From JBLHKS01 sp047620505 (lineage in GTDB: Bacteria > Verrucomicrobiota > Verrucomicrobiia > Verrucomicrobiales > DEV007), in contig JBLHKS010000018.1 in NCBI GenBank assembly GCA_047620505.1, forward strand, positions 1 to 57,025: a stretch of 57,025 nucleotides of DNA, in the 5' to 3' direction. The notes below the pieces were generated by a model. It saw nothing but the letters and a program-made list of their open reading frames with translations. It was not told where the DNA came from and did no database searches. Shown here one piece after another: positions 37,532-46,800 of this stretch. The position numbers were made by a program, and so were the translations under genes. Each line of letters starts with the position of its first letter. The stretch's first letter is position 1.

Positions 37532-37577
37532 GTTCGGCGTTTTCCCCAGCAGCTGCTGAAATTCACGGACGCCGAAC
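37532..37577. repeat. Inverted repeat enclosing an iterated palindrome
   Basis: GTTCGGCGT (37532-37540) and ACGCCGAAC (37569-37577) pair perfectly, with a palindrome copy (37547-37558) almost centred between them, in the 249-base divergent region upstream of the DUF4175 operon. Possible operator or cruciform site. Confidence 0.5.
37547..37558. repeat. Iterated palindrome, perfect copy, intergenic
   Basis: CAGCAGCTGCTG nested in the 37532-37577 inverted repeat, about 165 bases before the DUF4175 start codon. Confidence 0.9.
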
Positions 37578-37722
37578 TACGCTTGTTGAAAAGGCCGAAT
37601 CGAAACCCAGGTATTCCTAATTGTTGGCGGTTTCAGGGGTCTCAAACCCGGGCCGTTTTCCCTGGCCAATTACCAAAAGACTTCGTATTCTCCTCAGATT
37701 CTTCAAAACTCAGCTTCTCGCT

Positions 37723-40700
37723 ATGAATTCCGAAAATCCCCAAAACGAGCTGCCACCAAACCTTAAAGCGAAGCTGGAGCAGTTCCGGCGCGCTGTCTGG
37801 GTTGTAAAAATCGCCGAAGGCCTCCTGGCCGCAATCTTCGGCCTCGCGTTATCCTACCTTCTGGTGTTCGGCCTCGACCGAATCTGGGATACGCCGCAAG
37901 CGCTCCGAGCTCTGATCCTTGTCGTAGGCGCGTCAGGACTCGGTTTCTGGTTTCCGACAAAGTGTCACCGCTGGGTCTGGGAGCGACGAAGTCTCGAACA
38001 GGTCGCCCGCTTGCTGCGGCACAAATTTCCGCGACTCGGCGACCAGCTGCTGGGCATCGTCGAGCTCGCCCGCCACTCTGAAGGATCGCAGGCGTTGGTG
38101 AACGCGGCCTTCAAACAGGCTGACGGAGTTGTGAAGGAGCAGAATCTCAGCGGTGCCGTGCCACACGCGAAGCACTGGCATTGGGGCGTCGTTGCCGGAG
38201 CGGTCGTTGCGATCGTGATCACGGCTTTCGTGATGTTGCCGAAGCCGAGCAAAAACGCGCTCGAGCGCTGGCTGATGCCGTGGACCGACACCGAGCGCTA
38301 CACTTTCGCGCAAATCGGCGACACGCCGGACGCGCTGATCGTTCCTTACGCTGAGCCGTATGACTTGAATGTTGTGCTGAGCGAACAGACCGATCGCCGA
38401 CCCGCAAACGGCGTTGCAGAGTTCGAAGATCAGGAAGCGGTCAACGCGGATCTTAAGAATGGCGCTTACGATTTCGAAATGCCTCCGCGGAGCAAGGCCG
38501 GGGCCGTGCAGGTCAAGGTTGGCGACGATCGCGAGGAAATTTCAATCAAACCGACGACTCGGCCGGAGCTGACCGGGATGTCCGCAGCGGTCCACCTTCC
38601 GGACTACCTTCGCTACTCGCGCGATCTCGAAATCGAAATGCGTGACGGCTCAGTTTCACTGGTCAAAGGCAGCCAGGCGACGATTTCCGGCCAGGTTGGT
38701 CGAGATTTGAGGGAAGCTTCGATCGATGGCGAGCCGCTAAATTTGAGCGGGCCGACTTTTGCGACCGAGCCGATTTTTATCGACGATTCGAAGCGGCACG
38801 AGCTGACCTGGAAAGACGGTTACGGCTTGACGGCGAAACAGCCGGTTACGTTGCGGATCAACGCTCGCGAGGACGAAGAGCCGGCGGTTCGCGCGAAGCT
38901 GACGAGTCTTGAGCAGGTCGTGCTGGTGAGCGAAGCCGTGAATCTGACGGTGGAAGTGAGCGATGATTTTGGAGTTCGCGAAGTCGGTCTCGAATGGGTC
39001 GGCTCATCGAAGGCCGAAGGCGGCGAGCCGGCGCGCGGATCGAAGATTGTTTCCGCGGGAGCTCCTGAGCAGCTGCAGGTTGCGGGCGACGCGGTTTTCG
39101 TTGCCGAACGCGAGGGCGTCGAGCCGCAAACGCTCCAAATCGCGGCCTACGCGACCGATTATCTGCCTGGCAGAGAGAGATCGTATTCGAGGCCATTCGT
39201 GATTCACGTGCTTAGCCCGGAGCAGCACGCAATGTGGCTGACCGAGCAGCTAGGAAAATGGTTCCGCCAATCGCAGGAAGTCTACGAGCGCGAAAAGCAG
39301 CTTCACGCGACGAACAAGGCGTTGCGCGACATGCCAGCTGAGCAGCTCGATACCGACGCGGCGCGGGCTCAAATCGCAAGTCAGGCAGAGGCCGAAGATT
39401 CCAATGGAAAGCGGCTCGACGCGCTGACCAAAGTTGGCGAAGAGCTCCTTGAGCACGGAACCCGAAATGACGAGTTTGACGCCGATCGCCTCGAGCTTTG
39501 GGCGAAGATGATCGATCAGCTCGAAGAGATCGCCAAAAACCGAATGCCTTCAGTAGCCGACATGCTGGCGAGCGCTTCCGAAGCCCAGAAGGGCGAGCCC
39601 AAAGAAGGTGAGCCAGGTAAACCCGGTGAATCTCAGCCGAAGCCGTTCGGAGAGAAAAAGGAAATCGGCGAAACTCGCAAGAACGACGAAAAAGGAGACA
39701 GCAAAAAGGGCGGACCGCCGAAGTCCGGGCCAAAAGTGAACGACAAGGAATCTGGCTTCGCGCTGACGGACAAAGTCGGCGAAAATCCGGAAGAGCAAAA
39801 GCCAGGGGAGCCAAAACCTCCGGGCGGCAGCGCCGGTCTGAAGCTTCCAGGCACGACCTTGGCGAAAGCGCCTGGTGAGAACAAGCCTGAGGAAGATTCA
39901 CCCGCTCAGGAGCAGACAAATCAGGCTGTGGTTGAGCAAACTGGCCTGCTTGAGGAGTTTGAAGAGATCTCGGCGCAGCTTCAGGATTTGCTCGCCAGTC
40001 TTGAGGCTTCGACCTTCGTGAAGCGGCTCAAAGCGGCATCTCGCGAGCAAATGACGGTGGCTGGCGATTTGAATTCGACGCTTGTCGGTGGATTCGGAAT
40101 GAGCGGAGACGAGCTGGCCGAAGCAACTCGGAAGGTCGGTGATGAGATCGCTGTTCGCGAAACTGAGGAAAGCGAAACGGTCCACCTGATCCAAGATGAC
40201 CTCGAAGCTTACTTTCATCGCAAGCAGGATCTGCGTTACAAAAACATCCTCACCCAAATGCAGGAAACCAGCGTTGTAGCTGAGCTGCTTGAGATCGGTG
40301 ATGAGGTTCGCGTTAACTTGAATGGCCGGTCAATCGCAGCCGCTGAATATTGGGCGGACACGCTCGATCGTTGGGGCGAGGAACTCGTTGCTGCTTCGGA
40401 ATGCAAAGCCTGCAAAGGAGAAGGAAACGGCGACGGGCTTCCGCCTGAAGTCGTTCTCGAAGTGATGAAGATCCTGCACGAAGAAATCCAGCTTCGCGAA
40501 GAAACGCGCGAGTTGGAGCAGGCTAAAGCGGCGATGGACAGCGAAAAATTCGGCGAAAAGGCTCGCTTGCTTTCGGACGTTCAGAAGGAGCTCCGCAATC
40601 GGACCTACGCAGTCGCGAAACAGATCGAATCGATGCCTCAGGGGGCTCGACGGTTCGGGAAAGAGATCCAGCTTCTTTCGCAGGTTTCTCAGGTCATGGG

Positions 40701-41019
40701 TGAGGCGAAAAACATTCTCGGTCGGCCCAACACGGGTTCTGAAGCGATCGCCGCTGAGACTGAAGCGATCGAACTTCTTCTTCAAGCACGCCGCGCAGGC
40801 GGTGGCGGAGGAGGCGGTGGTGGTGGAAATCCTGGTGGCGGCGGCGGCGGAACGACTGGTCGTTCGGCTCTGGCGGGAGTTGGCGAGGGAGCTGATCCTG
40901 GCGCGCACCTCGAAGAACGCGAAGTTGGGCAAGCAACCGGTAAACAGGGCCGCGAACTTCCTGAAGAATTCCGTTCCGGCCTCGATGCGTATTTCAATGA
41001 ACTCGAGCGCGGCAGCTGA
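37723..41019 (+). CDS. DUF4175-like membrane-anchored coiled-coil protein
   Basis: 1098 residues from ATG 37723. Membrane segments lie at about 24-51, 58-78 and 147-170, as in DUF4175 proteins. A large extracytoplasmic part with beta-sandwich-like stretches follows ('LTVEVSDDFGVREVGLEWVG'). A charged, low-complexity Lys/Glu/Pro/Gly linker covers about 620-740, then long helices. Near 895 is 'CKACKGEG', a single DnaJ-style CxxCxGxG. The C-terminus has a run of glycines near 1027-1046. DUF4175 genes in PVC bacteria accompany MoxR and DUF58 genes; those are not in this window. It opens a five-gene same-strand cluster ending at 46976. Confidence 0.75.
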   Translation: MNSENPQNELPPNLKAKLEQFRRAVWVVKIAEGLLAAIFGLALSYLLVFGLDRIWDTPQALRALILVVGASGLGFWFPTKCHRWVWERRSLEQVARLLRHKFPRLGDQLLGIVELARHSEGSQALVNAAFKQADGVVKEQNLSGAVPHAKHWHWGVVAGAVVAIVITAFVMLPKPSKNALERWLMPWTDTERYTFAQIGDTPDALIVPYAEPYDLNVVLSEQTDRRPANGVAEFEDQEAVNADLKNGAYDFEMPPRSKAGAVQVKVGDDREEISIKPTTRPELTGMSAAVHLPDYLRYSRDLEIEMRDGSVSLVKGSQATISGQVGRDLREASIDGEPLNLSGPTFATEPIFIDDSKRHELTWKDGYGLTAKQPVTLRINAREDEEPAVRAKLTSLEQVVLVSEAVNLTVEVSDDFGVREVGLEWVGSSKAEGGEPARGSKIVSAGAPEQLQVAGDAVFVAEREGVEPQTLQIAAYATDYLPGRERSYSRPFVIHVLSPEQHAMWLTEQLGKWFRQSQEVYEREKQLHATNKALRDMPAEQLDTDAARAQIASQAEAEDSNGKRLDALTKVGEELLEHGTRNDEFDADRLELWAKMIDQLEEIAKNRMPSVADMLASASEAQKGEPKEGEPGKPGESQPKPFGEKKEIGETRKNDEKGDSKKGGPPKSGPKVNDKESGFALTDKVGENPEEQKPGEPKPPGGSAGLKLPGTTLAKAPGENKPEEDSPAQEQTNQAVVEQTGLLEEFEEISAQLQDLLASLEASTFVKRLKAASREQMTVAGDLNSTLVGGFGMSGDELAEATRKVGDEIAVRETEESETVHLIQDDLEAYFHRKQDLRYKNILTQMQETSVVAELLEIGDEVRVNLNGRSIAAAEYWADTLDRWGEELVAASECKACKGEGNGDGLPPEVVLEVMKILHEEIQLREETRELEQAKAAMDSEKFGEKARLLSDVQKELRNRTYAVAKQIESMPQGARRFGKEIQLLSQVSQVMGEAKNILGRPNTGSEAIAAETEAIELLLQARRAGGGGGGGGGGNPGGGGGGTTGRSALAGVGEGADPGAHLEEREVGQATGKQGRELPEEFRSGLDAYFNELERGS

Positions 41020-41037
41020 CCCTTTGATCGCTCAAAT

Positions 41038-41913
41038 ATGATTTTTCGGCGCAAGCACGAAGGCAACCGATCGAGAATCCGGCGTTATTTCGTCGGTCTT
41101 GCGGTCTTCGCGCTGGCCTTCTCGCCTTCGCTGACTCAGCAGCTGCTGGGTCAGGCGGACGAGCCGAAAACTCGCGAAGAAAAGATCGGAGCCTTCATTC
41201 AGGAGCTCGCTGTGACCGAGCGTGAGCTGAAAATGGATCTGATGACCGATGCGATCGCCGATCTGGATCGCGTTTGCGAGCTCTCAGCCGCCCAGCACAA
41301 AGCGATGAAGCTCGCCGCGAAAGGCGCGGTTGAAAAATATCTCGAAAGCTGGCGAACAGAGATGGAAAGATGGGTTCGGAATCGAATTCGGCACGCAGAT
41401 GGCGATATTGAAGCTTTTCTCTCAACGATGGGCTCAGTCAATTTTGGAAACGCTCACGAATGGGCCCCTGACCGACAGGATGTCTGGCTCAGGACCGTCT
41501 CCGGTTCACTTAGCGAAGAGCAGAATTCTGCTTTCCAGAAAGATCAAATTTCCAGAAATGCGTTCAAGCGGCAGGTGTTCGCAGCTGCCGTGATCGCGGA
41601 TTTGGACCGAACGGTGAAGCTCACGGCCGATCAGCGTGAGCAGTTGCTGCCGCTGATCGTTGCTACGGCGGAAAAAAATTGGACCCAGATCGAAAAATCC
41701 AACCAGAATGAGGAAATTCTTCCCCTTCTGCAAATGAGCGGCGCGATCCTCAGCGGAGTCGATGAAGCGGCGATCAAGAATCTGCTGACCGAAAACCAGA
41801 TGACCCGATGGAATACATATTCTGAAAAGAGCACCGCGTATTGGCGATTGATCAATGGCCTCGGAGAATTCGAAGGCATAGGCAATGGCGGAGACATTCG
41901 AGTCAATTTTTGA
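41038..41913 (+). CDS. Secreted hypothetical protein A (paralogue of the next gene)
   Basis: 291 residues, 18 bases after the DUF4175 gene. A basic N-terminus and hydrophobic stretch (about 16-34) give a signal peptide ending near 'LLGQA'. The mature part is helical. 'DLDRVCELSAAQHKAMKLAAKGAVEKYLESW' recurs in the next protein as 'DLDRSCDLDEKQIERL...', and a second element, 'DLDRTVKLTADQREQLLPLI', resembles the LTxxQ motif of Spy/CpxP-type periplasmic proteins. Likely a periplasmic binding or chaperone-like protein; not characterised. A perfect iterated palindrome spans the Gln-Gln-Leu-Leu near the signal cleavage site. Confidence 0.7.
   Translation: MIFRRKHEGNRSRIRRYFVGLAVFALAFSPSLTQQLLGQADEPKTREEKIGAFIQELAVTERELKMDLMTDAIADLDRVCELSAAQHKAMKLAAKGAVEKYLESWRTEMERWVRNRIRHADGDIEAFLSTMGSVNFGNAHEWAPDRQDVWLRTVSGSLSEEQNSAFQKDQISRNAFKRQVFAAAVIADLDRTVKLTADQREQLLPLIVATAEKNWTQIEKSNQNEEILPLLQMSGAILSGVDEAAIKNLLTENQMTRWNTYSEKSTAYWRLINGLGEFEGIGNGGDIRVNF
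41137..41148. repeat. Iterated palindrome, perfect copy
   Basis: CAGCAGCTGCTG in secreted protein A, encoding Gln-Gln-Leu-Leu at the end of its signal peptide. Confidence 0.9.
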
Positions 41914-41936
41914 GTTTTACCCTGAAATCACGAACG

Positions 41937-42830
41937 ATGATGAATCTAAACTGGCTTCCAGCCCTGATCGCTTCCGCTTGGCTTTGCGGTGTGATTCAGG
42001 GAGATCTCTTCGCACAACAACTGCAATTGGATGGCGGGAATATTGTCGTTCTGCCAAACGGCGATGTTGAGTTCGTCCAGGTGGACAACGAAGCGGAGCC
42101 GGTCGATGGCGTCGAGCACCCGCTGAAACGCGCTTCGCGGATCAAACGCGAGGAACTCGGACATTTCATGTTGTTGCAGATCGATGATTTGGATCGGTCA
42201 TGCGATTTGGACGAGAAGCAGATCGAGCGTCTGAAAGTGGCGTCCAAAGGGGCGATCGAGAGGTCGCTTGAGGTCTGGGTTCAGGAAATCGAGGACAACG
42301 GCTGGATCGACATGGTCGGCCAGATGGAGCCGGAAGTCGCCGATCAGTGGCTAGCCAGTGTTGGTGAGAATTTGTCACAGAAAACGGCGGCCAAGCACGA
42401 ACTCTGGCTGAAAACAGTCGAATCCGTTCTAACCGACGAACAAAAGGCGAAGCGCAATCGTGTTTCGGCCGAACGCGAGGCTTTTCGCCGAGAAGCGGCC
42501 GTTACCCAGGCTCTGGCGATTCTCGAAAACGAGCTGTTTTTGAATCCGGACCAACGCAAACGGATGCGGCTCTTGATCGACGAAAAAATGGGCAAGAAAC
42601 TGGCGAAGAAGGGAAAAGCGCCCCGAAAAGCCGGAGCCTACACGACGCTGCTTCCGACGGACCTTGTCTGCCAGATCCTGAACGAGGCGCAGACAGCTCG
42701 CTGGAAAGACATGACCAAGCGAAACGGCTCGATGGAGGGCGACGGCAGGTTTGATATCGGAAACGGCGGATTCATCTTCGGAGGCGATTTCAATGCCGGA
42801 GCTATCCTCAATAATATCATCATTGAATAA
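41937..42830 (+). CDS. Secreted hypothetical protein B (paralogue of the previous gene)
   Basis: 297 residues from ATG 41937 (the next codon is also ATG). A signal peptide covers about the first 25 residues. The element 'DLDRSCDLDEKQIERLKVASKGAIERSLEVW' aligns with protein A, and the second half, 'LENELFLNPDQRKRMRLLIDEKM', again has the LTxxQ-like pattern. Both proteins end in a Gly/Asn-rich tail ('NGGDIRVNF' and 'NGGFIFGGDFNAGAI'). Tandem duplication is the simplest explanation. It sits between protein A (23 bases before) and the toroid gene (4 bases after). Confidence 0.7.
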   Translation: MMNLNWLPALIASAWLCGVIQGDLFAQQLQLDGGNIVVLPNGDVEFVQVDNEAEPVDGVEHPLKRASRIKREELGHFMLLQIDDLDRSCDLDEKQIERLKVASKGAIERSLEVWVQEIEDNGWIDMVGQMEPEVADQWLASVGENLSQKTAAKHELWLKTVESVLTDEQKAKRNRVSAEREAFRREAAVTQALAILENELFLNPDQRKRMRLLIDEKMGKKLAKKGKAPRKAGAYTTLLPTDLVCQILNEAQTARWKDMTKRNGSMEGDGRFDIGNGGFIFGGDFNAGAILNNIIIE

Positions 42831-42834
42831 TCCT

Positions 42835-43860
42835 ATGCGGAAACTTTTTACTCTGATCTTATTCAGCAGCTGCTGCGTCGCATTCGGCCAGGGCCCCAAC
42901 ATTCGTTATGGCGAAAAGGTCCCCCCGGATGTCGAGCACATCTATAAACGTGGGCTCGCGTGGCTCGTTACGAACCAGCGGGACGACGGTTCCTGGGAAG
43001 GCAACAACGAGCACGGGATCACCGGCCTTTGCGTGATGGCATTTCTCGCCAGCGGCGAAGATCCCAACTTCGGGCGTTACGCAGGTCCGATTCGCCGAGC
43101 GCTGAAGAGCATGATCACCGGCCAGGACAAAAATTCCGGATATCTCGGCAGCAGCATGTATCACCACGGTTTCGCGACGCTTGGCCTCGCCGAGGCTTAC
43201 GGAGCGGTCGACGACACGCTGCTCTGGGACGGCACCGAACCCGCCGAATCTCGCCGAAGCATCGGGGAGGCACTCGACCTCGCGGTCCGCTGTTCGTTGA
43301 CTTCGCAGTCGAATAATCGGTGGGGCGGTTGGCGCTACTCGCCTGAATCAACCGACGCTGACACTTCGGTCTCTGGCGCAGTTCTTGTTGGTCTTCTGGC
43401 GGCCCGGAATGCAGGAATCGACGTCTCTGACGAAGCGATCGACAAAGCCCTTGGCTACTTCAAGCAGAGCACAGGACCGAACGGCATGGTCGCCTACAGT
43501 GGCGGAATGGGAGGGATGGGCGAATCGATGAATCGCTCCGCAGTCGCCACTTTAGTCTATGCGATCGGAAAGAAAAAGGACTGGGCCGAATTCAAAGCCA
43601 CGCTCAAGCACCTCACCGACCGAATCGAGCATAACGAAGGCAGCTACCCGAATTATTTCCGCTATTATATGGCTCAGTCGCTTTTTCAGGGCGAATTCGA
43701 GTCCTGGCAGAAGTGGAATAAAGAAACGATCCGCTTTCTCAAACAAACTCAACAGCAAGACGGTGGTTTTCAGGGTAGCCAGGGCGTGGCCTACGGAACT
43801 TCGATGTCGCTCCTTTCTCTGGCGCTGAACTACCGATTTCTGCCGATCTACGAACGATGA
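42835..43860 (+). CDS. Exported prenyltransferase/squalene-oxidase-repeat protein
   Basis: 341 residues from ATG 42835; signal peptide of about 18 residues containing Ser-Ser-Cys-Cys. It is a clear alpha/alpha toroid: 'GLAWLVTNQRDDGSWEGNNEHGITGLCVMAFL', 'SNNRWGGWRYSPESTDADTSVSGAVLVGLLAARN' and 'FLKQTQQQDGGFQGSQGVAYGTSMSLLSLAL' have the QxxDGSW/GGW repeat form. The DxDD or DDTA cyclase motifs are absent, so it probably binds rather than cyclises. Its stop overlaps the next start (ATGA), coupling it to the thioredoxin-tailed protein. Confidence 0.88.
   Translation: MRKLFTLILFSSCCVAFGQGPNIRYGEKVPPDVEHIYKRGLAWLVTNQRDDGSWEGNNEHGITGLCVMAFLASGEDPNFGRYAGPIRRALKSMITGQDKNSGYLGSSMYHHGFATLGLAEAYGAVDDTLLWDGTEPAESRRSIGEALDLAVRCSLTSQSNNRWGGWRYSPESTDADTSVSGAVLVGLLAARNAGIDVSDEAIDKALGYFKQSTGPNGMVAYSGGMGGMGESMNRSAVATLVYAIGKKKDWAEFKATLKHLTDRIEHNEGSYPNYFRYYMAQSLFQGEFESWQKWNKETIRFLKQTQQQDGGFQGSQGVAYGTSMSLLSLALNYRFLPIYER
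42864..42875. repeat. Iterated palindrome, perfect copy
   Basis: CAGCAGCTGCTG in the toroid gene's signal peptide; the only copy read in the Ser-Ser-Cys-Cys frame. Confidence 0.9.
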
Positions 43861-46800
43861 AATCCGTTCTCCTCTCGTTCATCCTGCTCTTAGGTGTCGC
43901 CCATGCTCAGCAAACCCAACTCAAGGGAACTCTTCGCTGGACGAACGGCGATTCGCTGAGCGGAGTGCTCGGATCCAGCGTCGACCAGCTGCTGGTCTGG
44001 ACGAACGACTTGCTTTTCACTGCACCGATGCGGCTGCAGGTCGAAGCGGTCGATTTCATCGAACTTGAAGGCGCGAGCAAGGCCAAGGCTGGTGAAGACG
44101 GGCTGTTTCGAGCCTCTTTGATCAGCGGCGACGTGGTTCACGGAGACCTCCTTGCGATCGATCCGGTTAACGTCGTTCTGAAAAGCAAACGGCATGGAGT
44201 CGTTCGCCTGAAGCGCGAAGAGATTGTCACGCTCCGCCGTCTCGACCACCCTTCGCTCATTTTCGCGGGACCGAATGGGCCGGACGAGTTCGAATCTCTC
44301 AATCAGCGCTACCCAATCGGGCTTTGGTCGGCAAAACCAGGCGGAGGATTGGCAACGAAACGCTGGCGAGCCGAGCTGTTTCGCGAGTTGGAGCTGCCAG
44401 ATCGAATGGAGGCCGAGATCGTCCTCAAATCTTCGAAACAGCCCGAGTTTAACATTGCATTTGCGCGGGAAATCGGGGACGCGCTCCGAATCGAAACCTG
44501 GGGCGATTCTCTCGTGATTGTTCAAGGTGTTGAGCACCAGGAACTCATGCTTTTGGATGAAAAAAAGAGCAGCATCCACCTTCGCCTGTTCTGGGATCGC
44601 TTGGCTGGAGAGCTTTCGATTCATTCCGGCGATGGGCAACTGCTGGCCGAAATGAAAACGCAACCGGCCGAAAACGACGCGGAATCCGAAGGATTCTACC
44701 TTCGAAACAAGTCCATCGACATGGAATTGGTAAAACTTCGGATCGGCGCTTGGAACGGGAAGGCACCCGAAAAAGTCCGCGACACCGAACCGCGAATCCG
44801 GACGACTGATGGCGACTTTCTCTATGGCAAAATCGACAGGATGCCGAATGCGAATCAGCCGATTTCGATAGATTCAGGTGAATCGATTACTGTCGATCAA
44901 GTCGACACGATCCATTTTCAAATCGCTTGGGGAGAGATTCCGGATCCTGACAAAGCCATCAAAATCGTTTACGCCGACGGGGCGCTCATTTCTGGTAAAC
45001 TTCAGTCGATCGACACGCGTGGCTTCGCTCGAATTGAGACGATTTACTCGGCGCAACCGATCCTGACCCAGTTAACGGGGGCACGCCGAATCGAGTTCAA
45101 GACGGCCGAAGATTTGAAACTGCCTGAGGCGACTGACGAGCTGCAAATGAAGGACAAAGTCCTCCACGGAACGATCACGGGAGCCCCGAATCCCTCATCG
45201 CCGATCCGCTGGCTGCCGTTCGGCGGAGTCGGTGCCGTTCCTCTGAAACCGGATGCGGACGCTCGCTTGATTCGGGTCAAAACGAAGGCGGTCAGCGATT
45301 TGGAAGGCGATCGAATTTTTCTGAATTCCCGAGAAGTTCTCTCGTGCCGAGTCGAGGCGATCGACGAAGAATTCGTTCATTTTCGGACAAGCGTTTCGAA
45401 ACTCCGCCAGTTGCCGGTTGCGCAAATTCGGGCGGTCGAATTCCACGACGGGCGACTGCAACTGATCGGATTTGGCGATCACGGGTGGACAAAAATCCTC
45501 GGTGAAAACGAAAAAGTAACTCGCGAACCCGACCGGATCACTCTCGATGGCGGCGAACTTTCGCATCCGTCAATTCTGCGCGCGAACGAGATTTCCTTCC
45601 GAGTGAGATGGGAAAATCCGCAGTCAGGCGGCCTGACCGTGGGGCTCTTCGGTCGCTCAACTCAGGCGGACGTCGAATCACCAATGAACATCAGTTTCAG
45701 TTGCTGGGACGAACGGCTTTGGGTCGCGGGCACTGAACCTGGTCAGGCAAACGGACCTGGCGGCCAGGATGCGAATATTTCCGGCGGCGAGGCAAAGATC
45801 AAAATTCAAATCGATGGCGAGCGCATTTGGATCTGGGTGAACGACAATCGACTCGCTAACTTGACTCATGATCCGGGAAAGCGGCTTGGCAACGGGCTCC
45901 GTTTCGGCGTCGGCAGCCCCTACGTCGATGAAACCATCGGGTTGAGCAAAGTCATGATCACGGATTTCGAGATCCGCTCGACGACCGGCCTGCTCGATCC
46001 GCTCCGCGTCGACAAAGAGGCGAAACTGCAAGCGCTGACGATTCCGAGGTTCCGAGTCGACAATCCCGACACGCATATTTTGATCGCGCATAACGGCGAT
46101 CTTCTCCGAGGCCAACTAATCGGGATGAGCAACGACTTGATTCGGTTCACCTCTCGGATGGAAGAGATTGATTTTCCGCGCGACCGCGTTGCCGGCCTGA
46201 TTTCGCTGACTGCCGATGATCCTGACGCCGGAGTCACCGGGAAGGAAGCCCGGGTTGTGCTCAGCGACGGCTCGGCGATCCGATTGACGCCGCGTTCGCT
46301 GGACGAGCAGCTGCTGATCGGGCGCTCGCCGAGTTTGGGCGATTGTCAGCTCCCTGCTGAGGCGATTCGCCAGATTCAACTCGGCAATTTCAAGCCCGTT
46401 CCAGATCAACAGATCTACGCAAACTGGAAGCAGATTCAGCCGAGATTTCCTGAAATTCCCGAAGCCGAAGGCGGCCCTGCGGGCCCTGAATCCGAGCTCG
46501 TCGGGCAGGATGCCGCGGAAATCCAGCTTCCCCTGCTCGCAGGCGGCGAGTTTGATCTCAACGACGTGGACGGCAAGATCGTCGTCCTCGAGTACTGGGC
46601 GACCTGGTGCGCTCCGTGCCGACACGCCTTCCCCGAATATCTTCGCGCTCTTGAAGAAGTTGACTCGGACGAAGTTCGCTACATCGCGGTTAACCAGGGA
46701 GAGCCCGCCGCCGTGATTCAGCCTTTTCTCGAAAGGAACCAGTGGGATTTCGAGGTCGCGCTCGACATTCGCCAAACTACAGGAACAAAGTATGGGGTCG

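Noticed and set aside
40800..40860. Poly-glycine GGT/GGC tract considered as a frameshift or assembly error
   Set aside because: The frame continues into a plausible C-terminus and a stop just before the next gene of the operon.
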